Part shown: piece after piece, positions 1 through 11,825 of the stretch
How positions within the stretch are numbered: position 1 is the stretch's first letter
Layout of the letters: every line of letters begins with the position of its first letter
Source: Panonychus citri
Taxonomy: Eukaryota > Arthropoda > Arachnida > Trombidiformes > Tetranychidae
Assembly (NCBI RefSeq): GCF_014898815.1
Contig: NW_026515548.1
Span: 850,501 to 914,500 of the forward strand
Reading direction: 5' to 3'
DNA: 64,000 nucleotides
Made by a program: the position numbers and the translations under genes
The notes under the pieces: model-generated
Databases searched by the model: none
Told to the model about the DNA's origin: nothing
What the model saw: the letters and a program-made list of their open reading frames with translations, nothing else

Positions 1-649
1 TCGATATTTTTACTCTTTTTCTTTAATTCATAAGAAAAACTAATTATTTCCTTTTCTTAACTAATCGAACCATTGACTTCAAGTTGATCTCTTGTTTTGT
101 TTGTACAAAATAACTTTCGAATAGCTGATTTGATTTAATTGTTAGAATACAAATGAGATTTTTTCTTTTCTTTCTTTCTCTCTCTCTCTTTCTTCGATCA
201 ATTTTGTGTATTTGATTATATGATTTAAACAATTAGCCTCATTGAATTTGGATCTCTCATAATTATCCATCTCAAGCCTTAGTCTCTCACATTAAAAGCC
301 CTTAGGCTAGTTAACTTAATCGGTGGTCACCACCTAAGAGCACCTTAGGTAACCTTATTTGATTGTTACTTCTTCTTTTATTACCTATTTATGGGTAAAC
401 CTTTAAAAACCAATAAAAAAAGTTATAGTTTTAACCTCGTAAAAGTATCAATAAGGTCAACAAGTTACAACAATTAGTGATGGTCATTAAAGAAAAGTGT
501 AATTAAAATATGTTGGATTGATATTTTTCCATCTTTTCTATGATAAATGTTAATTTCATTCATTTGGGTGTAATTTACATTCATCTCGTGTAAATTCACA
601 TTGTTTGTGAATAAAAAAATCAAACATTTATCAGATGATTTTAGTTGAT

Positions 650-1280
650 GATTAAATTAATTATCAATGACAATCAATCGCCTCACTAATTGTTACCTTG
701 AATTTGATGAAAAAAAATTGATTCAAATGTTAACCAATCGATGGCAGCACATTGAGCACAATAAATTTCACTGGTTCGTTAATTTAAATTGCTTTTTAAA
801 CACCAATTAAAAAACACGATTAACAATCAACTAATCACCTCTAATGATTTCGATACAAAAACAATTCATGAAAACCTCAACACTTGAAATACAAAAGATT
901 CAGAATCAATTGAAAACTGATCAAGTGACAATTAACCTTTGAAATGAAAATTCAATTACTTTGAATCAATTCAAATGTCAATGTTCACATCTGATTGTTT
1001 CAAAGACAATTAAATTCACTTAATTATCTCAACTGTTTATGATGCCACAGTTAATTAATTTCTTAATGGTAGTAAACAAACAGTTAAACAATTGAACAAT
1101 TGAAAATAATGAAGAAAATTTAAAATCAATGATTAGATTTCCAACTAAGAGATGGCGTTAACTTTTCGTTTTTTTGTCAACTTGGTTAATATTTTGCTCG
1201 CAATTAACTTAACCATTATTGTGACAATTTAAATTATTCCAATTAGAATCCCAATTAGTAATTGTAAACATCAACTAGTT
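650..1280 (+). repeat. Dispersed repeat, copy 1 (partner at 20770-21300)
   Basis: This stretch aligns by eye, same strand, with about 20770-21300 in Antp intron 1. Shared landmarks in the same order are AATTGTTACCTT, a CAATCGATGGCAGCACATTG block, AAATTGCTTTTTAAA, CAAGTGACAATTAACCTTT and TTAATTTCTTAATG. Identity is high in the middle and decays toward the ends. No terminal repeats or coding potential were seen, so it may be a decayed non-autonomous mobile element or an old duplication of regulatory DNA. Ends are approximate. Confidence 0.6.
734..747 (+). promoter_or_regulatory. CTCF-core-like site
   Basis: CCAATCGATGGCAG matches about 12 of 14 positions of the published CTCF core CCASYAGRKGGCRS. 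It lies inside dispersed repeat copy 1. Binding is inferred only from similarity. Confidence 0.3.
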
Positions 1281-1342
1281 AACTGAAGCAAAGCAAAGCA
1301 AATCAATATCCAATCGATTAAGTTTATTGATCAACAATCATC

Positions 1343-1928
1343 ATGTTCAACTTGAAAGTTTATCTTTACGATTTGATCTTAGACCCGAAAGGTAGAAAGT
1401 ACAAGGGTCACCGACGGATATTATGTTTCCCTTTTGGCCTATTAGCGGGTTACCTATTCTATATTTCATTTATCAAACGGTTGAGTTTGCCTGAAGAAGT
1501 TGAAGGAACTTTGTTTCCAATAGTAATTTTACTTTACACTCTATCTTATTGTTTATCGAGACAATTTCGTGCAATTACTTGTTTAATCGGACCAACTCTT
1601 GCAGGTCAAGTTGGTCGATCTTATTTATATCTATTATTTTTCAACGGTGCTATTCAATATCCAACCTCGAATCTACTCAAAAATACTTATGAAGCATCTC
1701 GAGTGTTTGCTTGTACAATTATGTTCCATAAGAATGCAACCGAACAGAAATTTCGACTCGTCTTCGAGCCGTATATTGGCTTTTTCAAGGGAATGCTCGA
1801 AGGATCAAAGGAAATCGGAAATGAGCCAAATTTCCTCGGCCAAATGGAAGAAGAACTTATGAAAGTAGATGCAGATAATAAGAAAGCCATGTTGGAAGAG
1901 ATCGAAAAAGGCGACGCCATAACAAAAA
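1343..1928 (+). CDS. DCST/sneaky-like gene, coding exon 1
   Basis: Encodes residues 1-195 plus the first base of codon 196. The ATG at 1343 is the first Met of the open frame; its context (ATC before ATG) has A at -3. It contains the family's N-terminal block around FRAITCLIGPTLAGQVGRS, then VFACT and a possible N-glycosylation site (NAT at 130-132). The frame runs on to a stop at 1954, but GTAAGA at 1929 is a strong donor and the family homology continues in the downstream exon, so the read-through end is probably intronic. Confidence 0.88.
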
Positions 1929-4900
1929 GTAAGAATCTAACCAATTCTATCTAATTAATATCCATCATATTTGTTGCCACTAAATTCAAACTTCGAAATC
2001 CCCTGTGTCTCGATGTGTGTCCAATGCCCTGACCATCACTGACTCACCAGAAGCAGATCATCATCACTGCCACCACCATCATCCTCATCATCCTCATCAT
2101 CCTCATCATCTTCTTATAGGTAGACTTTTTTTCATCTGAAAATTTTACCATGAAACTGGAAGCAACATTATCGTTATTGTTATTGGTTTTTCACTTCCTC
2201 ACTTTAGCCCTTTGTAAATGATTTCAATTATCGTTGATTAACCGTTATTATTTGGCATTTACACCAATCAGTGAATTAACTTGTCTCTCAATCAAATAAC
2301 GATTAACGATATTTAGTTTTCTATTGTTTTCTTTCATTAATTTTTCTTTGATTGTTTCTCATTTGAGGTTTTTTTCCAATAGTTTATTTGTTAGTTGATA
2401 GTTTTACTTTTTTTTTATGGCTAATGGATTTAATTTCATTCTAACTGTTACAACCAACTAACTATTACAAATTAACTAATTGTTATTAGTGTTCTAGTCG
2501 TCAGTTAATAATAATAAAAATGTAAAAGGTTTTGTTTCCTTTTACATTGGATTGATTTTACTACTTCACCATAACAACTCGATCTTCTCACTCGATCATT
2601 CTGACAATTTAACTAACTAATTATTTGTTTACATGAATTACATGATTAACTGAAAGTGGATTCAACTCTCAACTAAGAGAAAGAGAGTGAAATTAGTTAA
2701 CTTTTTATTTCTTTTCCATTGATTTCCAATGGAAAAACTTTCGCAAACACATAAAAACTTTTCTCTTGACAACTTTAAGCCTCTTAAGCTACAAAGTTAC
2801 ATAAGATTTTTACAAGCAAAGCTTTTAAAACGATCTATTTGTTTTCTGGTTTCATGTCAATTCTAAATTTAAATTTTTACGACTTTTCCTCTTTTTCTCG
2901 CCTTCACTTTTCTTACTATCAATGGTCTTGTATTCATTTTCTTGTCTCTGTAACTTTTTTTTTACGATCAAATTTTCTGAGAATATGAAAGTTAAAAAGC
3001 TTTTGGGAAATTATTTGCATTCAGTTTCCATGAGTGAAACAATTTCTACATTTTTGTTTTCCTTTTTCTTGTAAAGAGACAGGAAAGTTATTGATTGTTG
3101 ATTTGAATTTAGATTTGATAGTTTACAGGAAGACAAGTTGAAGAGCTTAAGATGACCATCATCATGATGATCACGGTGATGATAATGATGAGAAATAGAT
3201 GAGCATAGAGCACTTTTAGTGTGTGTTTCTATCAAGGTGGTCTTGGTAAATTGGTTGAGTCCCATGTCCGTTAGATATTGACCTTATCATTCAAGGGACC
3301 ATAACGGATCACCATCTCCTAAGGGGCTTCTAAACTTTGCAATTTAGGGTGAAAACGGTATAATATTGACCTGAGAGATAAATTTTCCGTTTCCTTTGAC
3401 TCCAAGGCACATTTACCTTTTTGTTTATTGTTTATTTTTCCTCCTTTTTTTGACTTTTCACCTTTTCCAAACCAACCTTCTCCCTTTTCTCTTCTCTTAT
3501 CTCTTGTCCAGTTAAGAAAAAGGGGTAACATTTTTAGCCTCAAGGGTCAAGGTAACTGGAGAAAACTCAACTCTCCCGTTTTACCGTAGCAATTTACAAA
3601 AGAAACAGTTTCATGTCCGATTGTGAAAATTTTCACTTTGCTAATCTTAAATTTCTCTCCCATAGAAAATCGAACGGCCATAATTGAGCAAAATAAGATA
3701 GATAATTCTGCACCATCGAAGGATCCTTCGAAGACCAAATATCGAGCCAAACTGGCCGGGTTCTTCGAACTTTCTTGCGAAGCCATGGTGTCCAAATCGC
3801 TAATTAGGTGTCAACAGAAAGCGCAACAAATACTTGACAATTGTTTCTGGAATGTACCTAACCTTATCGTTAAAGCCTTCTGTTATTTCTTGGACCATGA
3901 AACCTTTTGTGGTGACCAACATGAGAAAGAAAGTAAGAAGGCTACACTTTGTGCTGGCCAGAAATACACTCCAAAGCAAGTCGGCGTAGGACTTGAAACG
4001 GTGAATACCTCCGTCAATAGGCTTTACAGTGATATGCGTCTTACTGATGTAAGATATTCAGTTGATTCTGTCCAGACAAATATCACGAAAGCATTAGATG
4101 TCTATGCAAAGTTAAATTCTACATTATTAACAAGTTTCCATATGGTCAAGATCTTATTAGCACTTTTGAATCGTTTATTAGCTATTCTTTTTGCGGTCAG
4201 TCTTTATTACTCGAATGCTTATCACAATGGTTACATGAGGCACATTTACTTTGACAATAGGTTCATGACGGGCTATTTTCGGGCTATTGATAAACGCCGA
4301 GCCGAAGCTGGACGAACTTATTTGTTACCACTTCGAAGGCTCGAACAAACCGATCTGATAGTTCCAACATCATTCAAACTCGATTATCAGGAGAGTAGAG
4401 CTCGAACTGTTGGGTTTCTATTGTTCATTCCAATTGTTATTGGTACCATTCTTTTGGGATTTTTCGCAGAAACTTTTTTCGAAATTATGAACACTGTGAA
4501 TGGATTTTTCGAGATGAAGAAAACAATTCGAGGATATCATGCGTTCAAATTCGATATCGAACAAAAGGGTTGGTTCAGTTCGATTTTAACTGATTTTCTT
4601 CCAACAGCGAATTTAAACTATACCGTTGATAAAGTTCTAACCAATGAGGCTTGTCTTCCGCAACCGGTTCCTATCGACAATTCGGTTTACACTACAATGG
4701 CTTTCGTGGCCTTTGGTATTCTTATGATTATTCTAACTCAAGCTTATCTACTTCGTCTTCGATGTTTTATTTGTGCTTATTTTCACCCTCAACGAGAAAA
4801 ACAGAGAATAATTTATCTCTACAACGATCGCCTCAGGAAAAGAAAAGCTTACACAGTTTATCAATTGAAAAAGATTCGACAATTGATCACTATGAATACT

Positions 4901-5185
4901 CACATGAGAGATTCACCTTTGTTGAAAAATTTAATCAATCGAACTGTTAAATATGGCTGGTTCAAGAAATTGGTCAAAAGATATTGTTCGATATGTGAAA
5001 CAGCTCAAGATGAAGGTTCGTATCAATGTCCAAGATGTTCAGTATTCTATTGCTCTCAATGCTGGGATCTGGTGGGGATGGTGTGTCGAGCTTGTATCGA
5101 GGAACCAGAGGAGCCTTCGACCATCCATGAGATGAGTAAACTTACAGAGGAGGAAATAAACAACAGAAGGTCGAGTAACAGGTAA
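1343..5185 (+). CDS. DC-STAMP domain, RING-tailed membrane protein (DCST1/sneaky family), two exons
   Basis: Joining 1343-1928 to 3666-5185 gives an uninterrupted frame of 701 residues, about the usual size of DCST1/DCST2. The donor (A|GTAAGA) and acceptor (CTCTCCCATAG|AA) agree in phase: 586 nt leaves one base, completed by two bases of exon 2 to give Lys196. Six or seven hydrophobic segments are visible, roughly residues 26-44, 56-72, 88-101, 355-376, 443-463 and 539-558. The DC-STAMP landmark YFHPQRE...YLYNDRL follows the last one. The C-terminus carries a cysteine-rich RING-like finger with Cys at about 636, 639, 650, 653, 658, 661, 669 and 672, followed by a short acidic tail. Known family members (Drosophila sneaky, C. 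elegans SPE-42/SPE-49, vertebrate DCST1/2) are sperm membrane proteins needed for fertilisation; DCST1 has also been reported as a RING ubiquitin ligase. DCST1 versus DCST2 orthology was not resolved, so no symbol is given. Confidence 0.9.
1929..3665 (+). other. Intron of the DCST/sneaky-like gene
   Basis: GT-AG intron of 1737 bp, phase 1. It begins GTAAGAATC and ends in a pyrimidine-rich stretch with CCATAG. It contains a CATCATCCT-type simple repeat at about 2060-2115. Short open frames in it on both strands are low-complexity and unsupported. Confidence 0.8.
3666..5185 (+). CDS. DCST/sneaky-like gene, coding exon 2
   Basis: Encodes the last two bases of codon 196 through the stop at 5183-5185. 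It holds the cysteine-bearing extracellular region (CQQKAQQILDNCFWNVPN and later FCGD, LCAGQ), the FDNRFMT..F.AIDKRR...G segment typical of DC-STAMP domains, three membrane segments and the RING-like finger. The open frame extends upstream of 3666 only to a non-ATG codon at 3623, which supports a splice acceptor here rather than an independent gene. Confidence 0.88.
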
Positions 5186-6666
5186 AAGGTGTAAAGACAA
5201 GAGAGAAAGAGAGAGAGAGAGTGAGAGAACCGAAATGACCTTTGCCAATGGAGGCTGGAAGAGGATCCAAGGCAAAGGCTTTCAACCAATCACAACATTA
5301 ACCAACTGCAACACCAAAGCTTAACCTTCAAGCAGAAAAACCTTCAAATCAACAAACTGAAAGTGATCAAAAAAACTTGATCATAAATGAAAATTAATCA
5401 ACTAATCATATCAACTGATTGTTGATCCGAATCAAAGTGCGTTTCATTGTGTGTCCCCTTGTGTCTGTGTCTCTCTTGTGGTAATCAAATCAATATCATC
5501 ATCATCTTCATCTTCATTTTCATCTAAATCATCCTCATGATCACCATCACCACCATCATCTTCACCATTGATTTAATGACCATCAAGGTAAGATTAATTT
5601 CTTATATTATTATTATATCCAAGGCGAAAATGTTACTCAAACTTACCTACCGAAATAAATTTATGTTACTAATCAAATTATTGTAATTTATCAACTGTAC
5701 TCTTATTGTAACAAAGTTAATTAAATTCTGTTGCTTAATTGTTAATTTATCCGAAGAAACAAATTTCTAAACATGAACAAGCATTTCCACTCGTAATTCA
5801 ATAGGAAACTTACCTTGTTTTCTTGTCTGTTACCTGATGATATTTATTACATAACATTAACATTTTCTGGTAACACAGTGAGAGAGAGAGGAAAAGGTAA
5901 ACCAAGAAAAAAATGATACCCAGAAAACCAGTTTCTTTTTTTCCATTTACCTGTAAAAAAATAATTCAAACTTATCCAATGAGTGAAGTACAGGTAACCT
6001 AATTTAACGTACAAATTAAAGTGAAACTTTTTTGTTTGTTGTATTTTAATTGCAAGTCAAGTTGAATGATTTACGTTAATGAATCAACACAATATCATAT
6101 TGCTATGAGGATCGAAAGGCTTTTATTTAAATTAGAATTAAATTAAATTAGAAAAAAAAGTAAAAAAAAGCTCTTGAAATCATTAATCTTCTAATGTTAC
6201 ATAGAATCAAATGGAGATAATTGTGAGATGAATTAAATTGATAATATTAACTAGCAGCATCTCAATGGAAATTGAATTAAATGTATCGGATTAAATTAAG
6301 ATAATAGTTGAGATAATGAGAGAGAACTAGGGAACGAGAGAGAGAGAGTGGAAGATAAAAAGGAGGAGAAGTGGGAGGAGAGGAGGAGGTGGGTAAATCT
6401 ATAAGAGGGACTTTGTGTCAACATGGGAAAACGAAGCAATAACAAACCTATTTCTCTCTCTGTGTAATAAAAATATAATAATGTTATCATAATTTTTATG
6501 AGAATTAGAGATTCTGTTGATGCTAAGAATTTAATACAATGTTGGATAAGATAAATGTTCCTGTGTAAACAGAATTTACGAAATTAACTTTATCTCTCTG
6601 CATTCGACATTCTCCACTTTTCCTCCTCTTCTCATTTTCTTCATTATATTTTTTGCTTCTTCATTT

Positions 6667-6667
<1 letters not shown>

Positions 6668-6706
<39 letters not shown>
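6668..6706. repeat. (CT)n microsatellite
   Basis: Uninterrupted run of about 19 CT dinucleotides within a wider pyrimidine-rich region. Confidence 0.95.
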
Positions 6707-6707
<1 letters not shown>

Positions 6708-7369
6708 TCAAATAATTTCTTTGGCTCACCCACAGTATTCATCAACTGATTTTCTTCCTCTCCCACTTTTCATCGATTCTCGAATGACTCGAATATCATA
6801 TTTATCTTCATTGAGTCTGCTTTATCTCATTTCACCCTATCATCTTTTCCCATCTCATCTTTTCATCCATTTTCATTTTTGGTTCATCTTCTCTCTCCAT
6901 AGATCTTTTTTATTTTCCTCTGTTACATGTAACTGATAGTTCTGATGCGATAATAATTTGTGCAATAATTTTTATTCTCATCTCTCTCAATCTCTACCCT
7001 CCTCCCTCGATGTATGTTTTTTTCATATTTTTATATTGCTCTTTGATAATTTACTATTTGCAATTATGATGATAACAGTAATGCTCGAGAACCCTTGTAA
7101 GTTATACCAGAGGAAGATGAGAGAGAGAGAGAGAGAGAGAGAGCGAGTAAAGTACATCAGCCTTGGAAAGGATTGGCTTCTGTTAGAGCGCAGGTTGGAT
7201 TACATTGGTTCAATGATGAAGCTGAAACTGAAGCTGGAACTTATTTCGACTTCATCTTCAACTCTGCTCTCTCTCTCTCTCTGCTGATGCTTAAGTTTGT
7301 TCAATAAGATTTTGTAACAGCATTTGGATTACGCTTTACTTTTACAGCTAATCCTTCAATATTTATTAC

Positions 7370-7960
7370 TTGACTTTTCTTACAAAAACTATTTCTTTTC
7401 CCCTCCCTCATTCTCTCTTCTTTCATTCTCTTCTTTTATCATCATCATCTTTTTTTCTTCAATTTACTTTTTATCATCAAGGCCAAAAAGTAATGCATTT
7501 CAAGCGATTTATCCACACTTCTTTCTCTCTCTTTTTGCTCTTTCTTTTTCTTTTTTTTTCTCTCTCTCTACATCTTCCTCCATCTCTTTTCCTCCATAAG
7601 TTTGTCCATTGTTGATCTTTACATCTTCGCCTCATTAATTCATCAACTTACTCACTCAATTCTCCTTCTCTCCCTAATTTTCATTCTCATTCTCATTCTC
7701 CTTCGCTCTCTCTCTCTCTCTCTCTTTTTCTCTTTCATTCTCCATCCTCATCTTTTTTTCCTCTTCTGTATCAAAAGTTTTACATCTTTTCCACTTCATC
7801 TTCTTTCCTCATCTCTCACAGTTTTTCATCTTGTCAGTCAATATTTTTCTTCATCTCCTCTTCCCTCCATGAAACTTTTTATCTAAACTTACATACCAAT
7901 CCTATTCTACCTTTTTTTTTTATTTTCATCCTCATCCTCATCTTCATCCTCATCACCAAC
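7370..7960. repeat. Long polypyrimidine (C/T) tract
   Basis: Most of these roughly 600 bases on the + strand are C or T (TCTC, TTCATC and CTCTT runs). Its serine/leucine/phenylalanine-rich open frames are compositional by-products. Such strand asymmetry can support triplex DNA; no function is shown. Confidence 0.75.
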
Positions 7961-10580
7961 ATCCAACAACTTGAGTAACATTTTACTTGTGAACCTATAA
8001 AACAAATTCTATAGGATCAAAACCAAGCAACATCTATACATTTGGATACTTACCAATGATCATTTGGAATCAATTGGTTATCCTAATATGATGATGATCA
8101 CAATGATGATCAATATCATCACCAAATCATCATCATAAAATGTATAATGTTTACCTTTTAACTCTTTCCCATTCATGTATCATCTTCATGGTGAAAATGA
8201 TGATTACAACTGAGATAAAAACAAAACAAAACCTCAGGTCATCATTTATGATCAATCAATGAATCTTCATGAAATCAATCAATCAACATACTAACTATGA
8301 TCCATTCAATCAATCCAATGATTTACATCAAGTTACCTTTAAGAAATTGAATGTTAATTCAGTTAATCATTTCAATTCTCACTCAGATAACTCATATTTT
8401 ATTTTATTAATCCATTAATCTTTCATATAATCCGCTGGACAATTGGTTTAATCATACCTTTGATTAAATGTTTGCTCTTGCTTTATAATTGATTAAATGT
8501 TATTTACTTGACAATCAAGTGACACAAATTGGATTAACACAAATAAAATAACGTGTTAATTTTATATTGAAACTCAACAGTTAACAAACTGTCTCACATT
8601 TTTAATGACATCAATTCAATAGTAAACTTGTAATAATAATGATTAAGTTAATAATAACAATGATAATAACCATTTATGTAACTATTAACAAAGACATTAA
8701 AGTAAAGTATTATTATCATCATTATCACCTTATGATTACTATTTACTTTGATATGGTTTACCATGTAAATTGTATTCACTTGTTAATCAGACAATTAGTA
8801 GATATTAAAGTTAATTCATATATTAATATATGAATAAGTCCAAATATCTAAGTTTTTTAATACTTTGCATCTTCAATAATAATGATCATTGATCATAAAG
8901 ATTCAAATACAAATCTGAATTTCGTTTCAATCTTTCTGATCCGTTTTTTTATTATTCAGCCTGTGTGTATGTTTTTTTCATCGTTTTCACCTTTAAATGT
9001 GATGAAACGTGAAAAGATCATGATAATAGTAATGACGATAATGCTAATATCTTTGTAGTTCTTCAGGTAGTCTCATTACAATGGAAGACAAAGAAAGAGA
9101 CTGAGAAGATAAACAAAGTGTTATAATGGTAAAGATGAGAGAGGAGGTGGTAAAAAGAGCAATGAAAAGGTACCTTGAAATAGTTTAGCTCTTTATTATG
9201 ATGATCACCATAAAAAAGGCTCTCAGAGAGTCACCCAAGTCTCTCTCACTCTCTTACTCTCTCGTCTAAGATGATGATGATTCCCATTAACTGTAAATGA
9301 TCCTAATAATATAACCACCCTTGACCTTATTCCTCTTGATTAGTTGCTCTCTTTTTTTACCTTTGTCATTTAATAACCTCTCATTTCATTGTTTCATCAC
9401 AATTGAATCAATTAATTGTGCTTTCTACAAACCATTCAGTCTGCTACTAATTAATTGGAGCAAAATAAAGTTTTTCAAACTCTTTTTTTTTCATCAAATG
9501 TTCAACTCAATTTTCTCCTTCTATGCATTTATCCAATATCGCTCTGAATAATATTCTTCATGGTGGTATTAATACAGTCAAATCAGAATGAATTCATATA
9601 CCTTTAAGAAAAAATTAATATTTTCAAAGAAAGATAAAAAGACTAATCCCTTAGGAGATGATAAAAGTAATCCCAATTCAGATTCATTTCGTGTTCTCAA
9701 AGAAACAAAAAAAGATTTTCTGAGTTAGAATTAAAGTTTTGCCGTGTTAAACATAATTCAATCCATTTTGCCCTGAAGACCGGCCAATTGGTAGAAAAGC
9801 AAGAGAAAGTTTGTATTGTAGATTAGAATTGAAAATGAATTTATAATCGGTAAAAAAACACTCATTTTGGTTCAGAATCGTTGGAAAAATATTTCGATGT
9901 GCTCGTATTAACATCGCTCTAATTGTAAACTTCGGCGACTTTTTCATTATTCTGAGTTCTATCGAGCGAATATAAAACTGCTTTTAATTGGTAGAAATTA
10001 TTTGTTTAGAATGAAAAATCGCTTCAATGTCCAAGTACTTCTGTCGATCTCTATTTACTGGTTATTCTTATTTGAAGAGAAAAATGATTCTAATTATCGT
10101 TAATTGTGTTTTACTCACTGAATCTAATATTTTGAGCGCAGTTTTATATCAAATTTCAAGTTAATTGATACTGAATGAGTGGAAATTCCGATTCTCTCAA
10201 ACTCAAGGTGATTTTATTCAGTGAAATCTCAATGTTGAAGATCCATTTCATGGATTGAACTTTATTGAGCTAATTTGTATCTCGATAGGAGATCAAACTT
10301 GATTGTGCTACATAAATTAAAGAAACTATATATAGCAGAACTCATGGTGATCAGTGAATATCATGTTTATAATATTTCGAGTGGTTTTCTCTTAAATTTT
10401 CAGGCTTATCTCCTTTATTGGAGTTTGAACTTCCTGGTGCATGGAAACTATTTGTTTTTCTTTCTCATTTGATTGATTGAAATGTCAACATGTTCACTTC
10501 AACAATGAAATTACCTATTTGTTTATTTCATCGTGATTGTTAAAATCCAATATCAATGCAAGTTTAGTTCACTTTTTTAC

Positions 10581-10760
10581 CTGTAAATGTCCTAGAAGTC
10601 AAATCTAACTTATGCTTTAATCTTGAGATTATCTGATCACCTGGGGCAACCTTTTCATCTGACTGAATAGGAGAAGTTGTCACGAGAATAAGCTCATGAT
10701 GGAGTGATGAAATATCGGTTGAATTTAAATAAACAATAACGATATTTGTGGCACTTAAAG
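10581..10760 (-). other. Candidate minus-strand coding exon of an unknown gene
   Basis: On the minus strand a TTTGTCAG acceptor-like site precedes 10760, and a TTTACAG|GTAAAA donor-like site follows 10581. Between them lie 180 bases with an open frame starting and ending in the same phase (a symmetric exon), encoding a complex, non-repetitive stretch (...NSTDISSLHHELILVTTSP...). The family is not recognised and no partner exons were found nearby. It could be chance. Confidence 0.2.
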
Positions 10761-11383
10761 CTGACAAATATAGATAAACAATTAGCAATCTAATAGATAA
10801 TAACTTCCTAAGCAGGTTAATTGTTTATTAGAAAAACTGTCAACCAAACTATAAGTGTGTTGATAATCAACTTAAAAAGACACACAAACAAATTATCATC
10901 GCTCAAACGATTAACTTTCAATGTCAATGAATATTTCAAATTTTGCAAATTCAACCAAGAAATTGATAAAATCACCAAAAAATATCAATAAAAAAATATC
11001 CGGTTATCGAACTTGTATTTCCAATAGATTTTGATTGTTATCTAGACTTTAAATATCAACTAATTAACATCGGATTAGGTTCTTGACCGACGACATTGAC
11101 ATTCACTCATTTGTATTTGGCACAAATGCAATTAAACTTGATTTACTTTCGATTTGATTCATTGGACTAATTTCCCTTCATTTAAATAAGATTTTGAAAA
11201 AATATTCATATAAAAATTGATCATGATTGTTGACAGTAATGATCATTCATTATGGTTTAATTATTTCAATTGAGCTTTTGATTAGCTTCATTTGTTTTAA
11301 CTTTAAAATTAGAAAAAAGATGGAGCTTCCATCTATTTAAAAGTTTTTCTTTTTTCGGTTTGGTTGGAAAGAGAAAATTATAG

Positions 11384-11384
<1 letters not shown>

Positions 11385-11429
<45 letters not shown>

Positions 11430-11660
11430 CATGATAGATAAAAGTTCTGAGAGCATCGGGTGAATCCAGTTTACTGAGTCACCTCCATGGTAAGTAAAAG
11501 TGAAAGAGTAAAAAGAACGAAACCAGAGAGAAAAGAGAGAGAAAATTAGAAAGAGAGAAGAGAGAAAGAGAAAATGAAAGAATAAGAGAGAGAGAGAGAG
11601 AAAAAAATTAGAGGGATAGAGAGAGCGAAAGAGAGAGAGAAAAGTGAGCGAGAGAAGAAA
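11385..11660. promoter_or_regulatory. GA-rich tract (GAGA-type) upstream of Antp
   Basis: It contains a long uninterrupted (GA)n at about 11389-11425 followed by more than 200 bases of GAGA/GAAAGAGA purine runs. In insects GAGA-factor sites of this sort mark Hox promoters and Polycomb response elements. A promoter role here is inferred from composition and from the donor-like exon that follows. Confidence 0.35.
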
Positions 11661-11825
11661 AATTCTCTTAATTCATTCACTCTCCATTTTCTTCTTTCTC
11701 TCTAATACGAAATAAGTGATAATTTTTGTGCAAAACGGATAACAAAACCATCATCAACTTCCAGCATCTCTTTTTGCATCCTCATCATCATCTTAATCCA
11801 TCATATGATCTACAAGATTAAAATG
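11661..11825 (+). other. Antp: Possible 5' noncoding exon of Antp
   Basis: Directly after the GA tract comes a pyrimidine-rich stretch with an initiator-like TTCATTCACTC near 11673, then a less repetitive sequence that ends at ATG|GTAAGAAT, a good match to the donor consensus. An acceptor-like TTTTCAACAG just before 20379 could be its partner. No long open frame is present. Transcript data would be needed to confirm it. Confidence 0.25.

Larger units (their letters stand above)
1..1342. other. Noncoding region upstream of the DCST/sneaky-like gene
   Basis: No convincing coding sequence. A (CT)-rich tract lies near 169-192. A small perfect inverted repeat (GGTGGT-C-ACCACC) sits at 322-334. 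From about 650 onward the sequence belongs to a repeat shared with Antp intron 1 (separate entry). The promoter of the downstream gene should lie here, but no core element stands out from the AT-rich background. Confidence 0.6.
5186..11384. other. Noncoding region between the DCST gene and the GA tract
   Basis: No securely identifiable gene. A GA tract at about 5200-5226 follows the DCST stop codon, and a donor-like CATCAAG|GTAAGATT occurs at about 5587, so a 3' UTR or another noncoding exon could end there. An AATAAA lies at about 5654, which is weak evidence in such AT-rich DNA. The rest is AT-rich DNA, pyrimidine tracts (6590-7960), CAT/ATG trinucleotide runs (7920-8130) and one weak minus-strand exon candidate (10581-10760). 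Confidence 0.55.

Noticed and set aside
1599..1944. Open frames overlapping DCST exon 1 in other frames and strand
   Set aside because: They are shadows of the exon 1 coding frame, which alone has family similarity.
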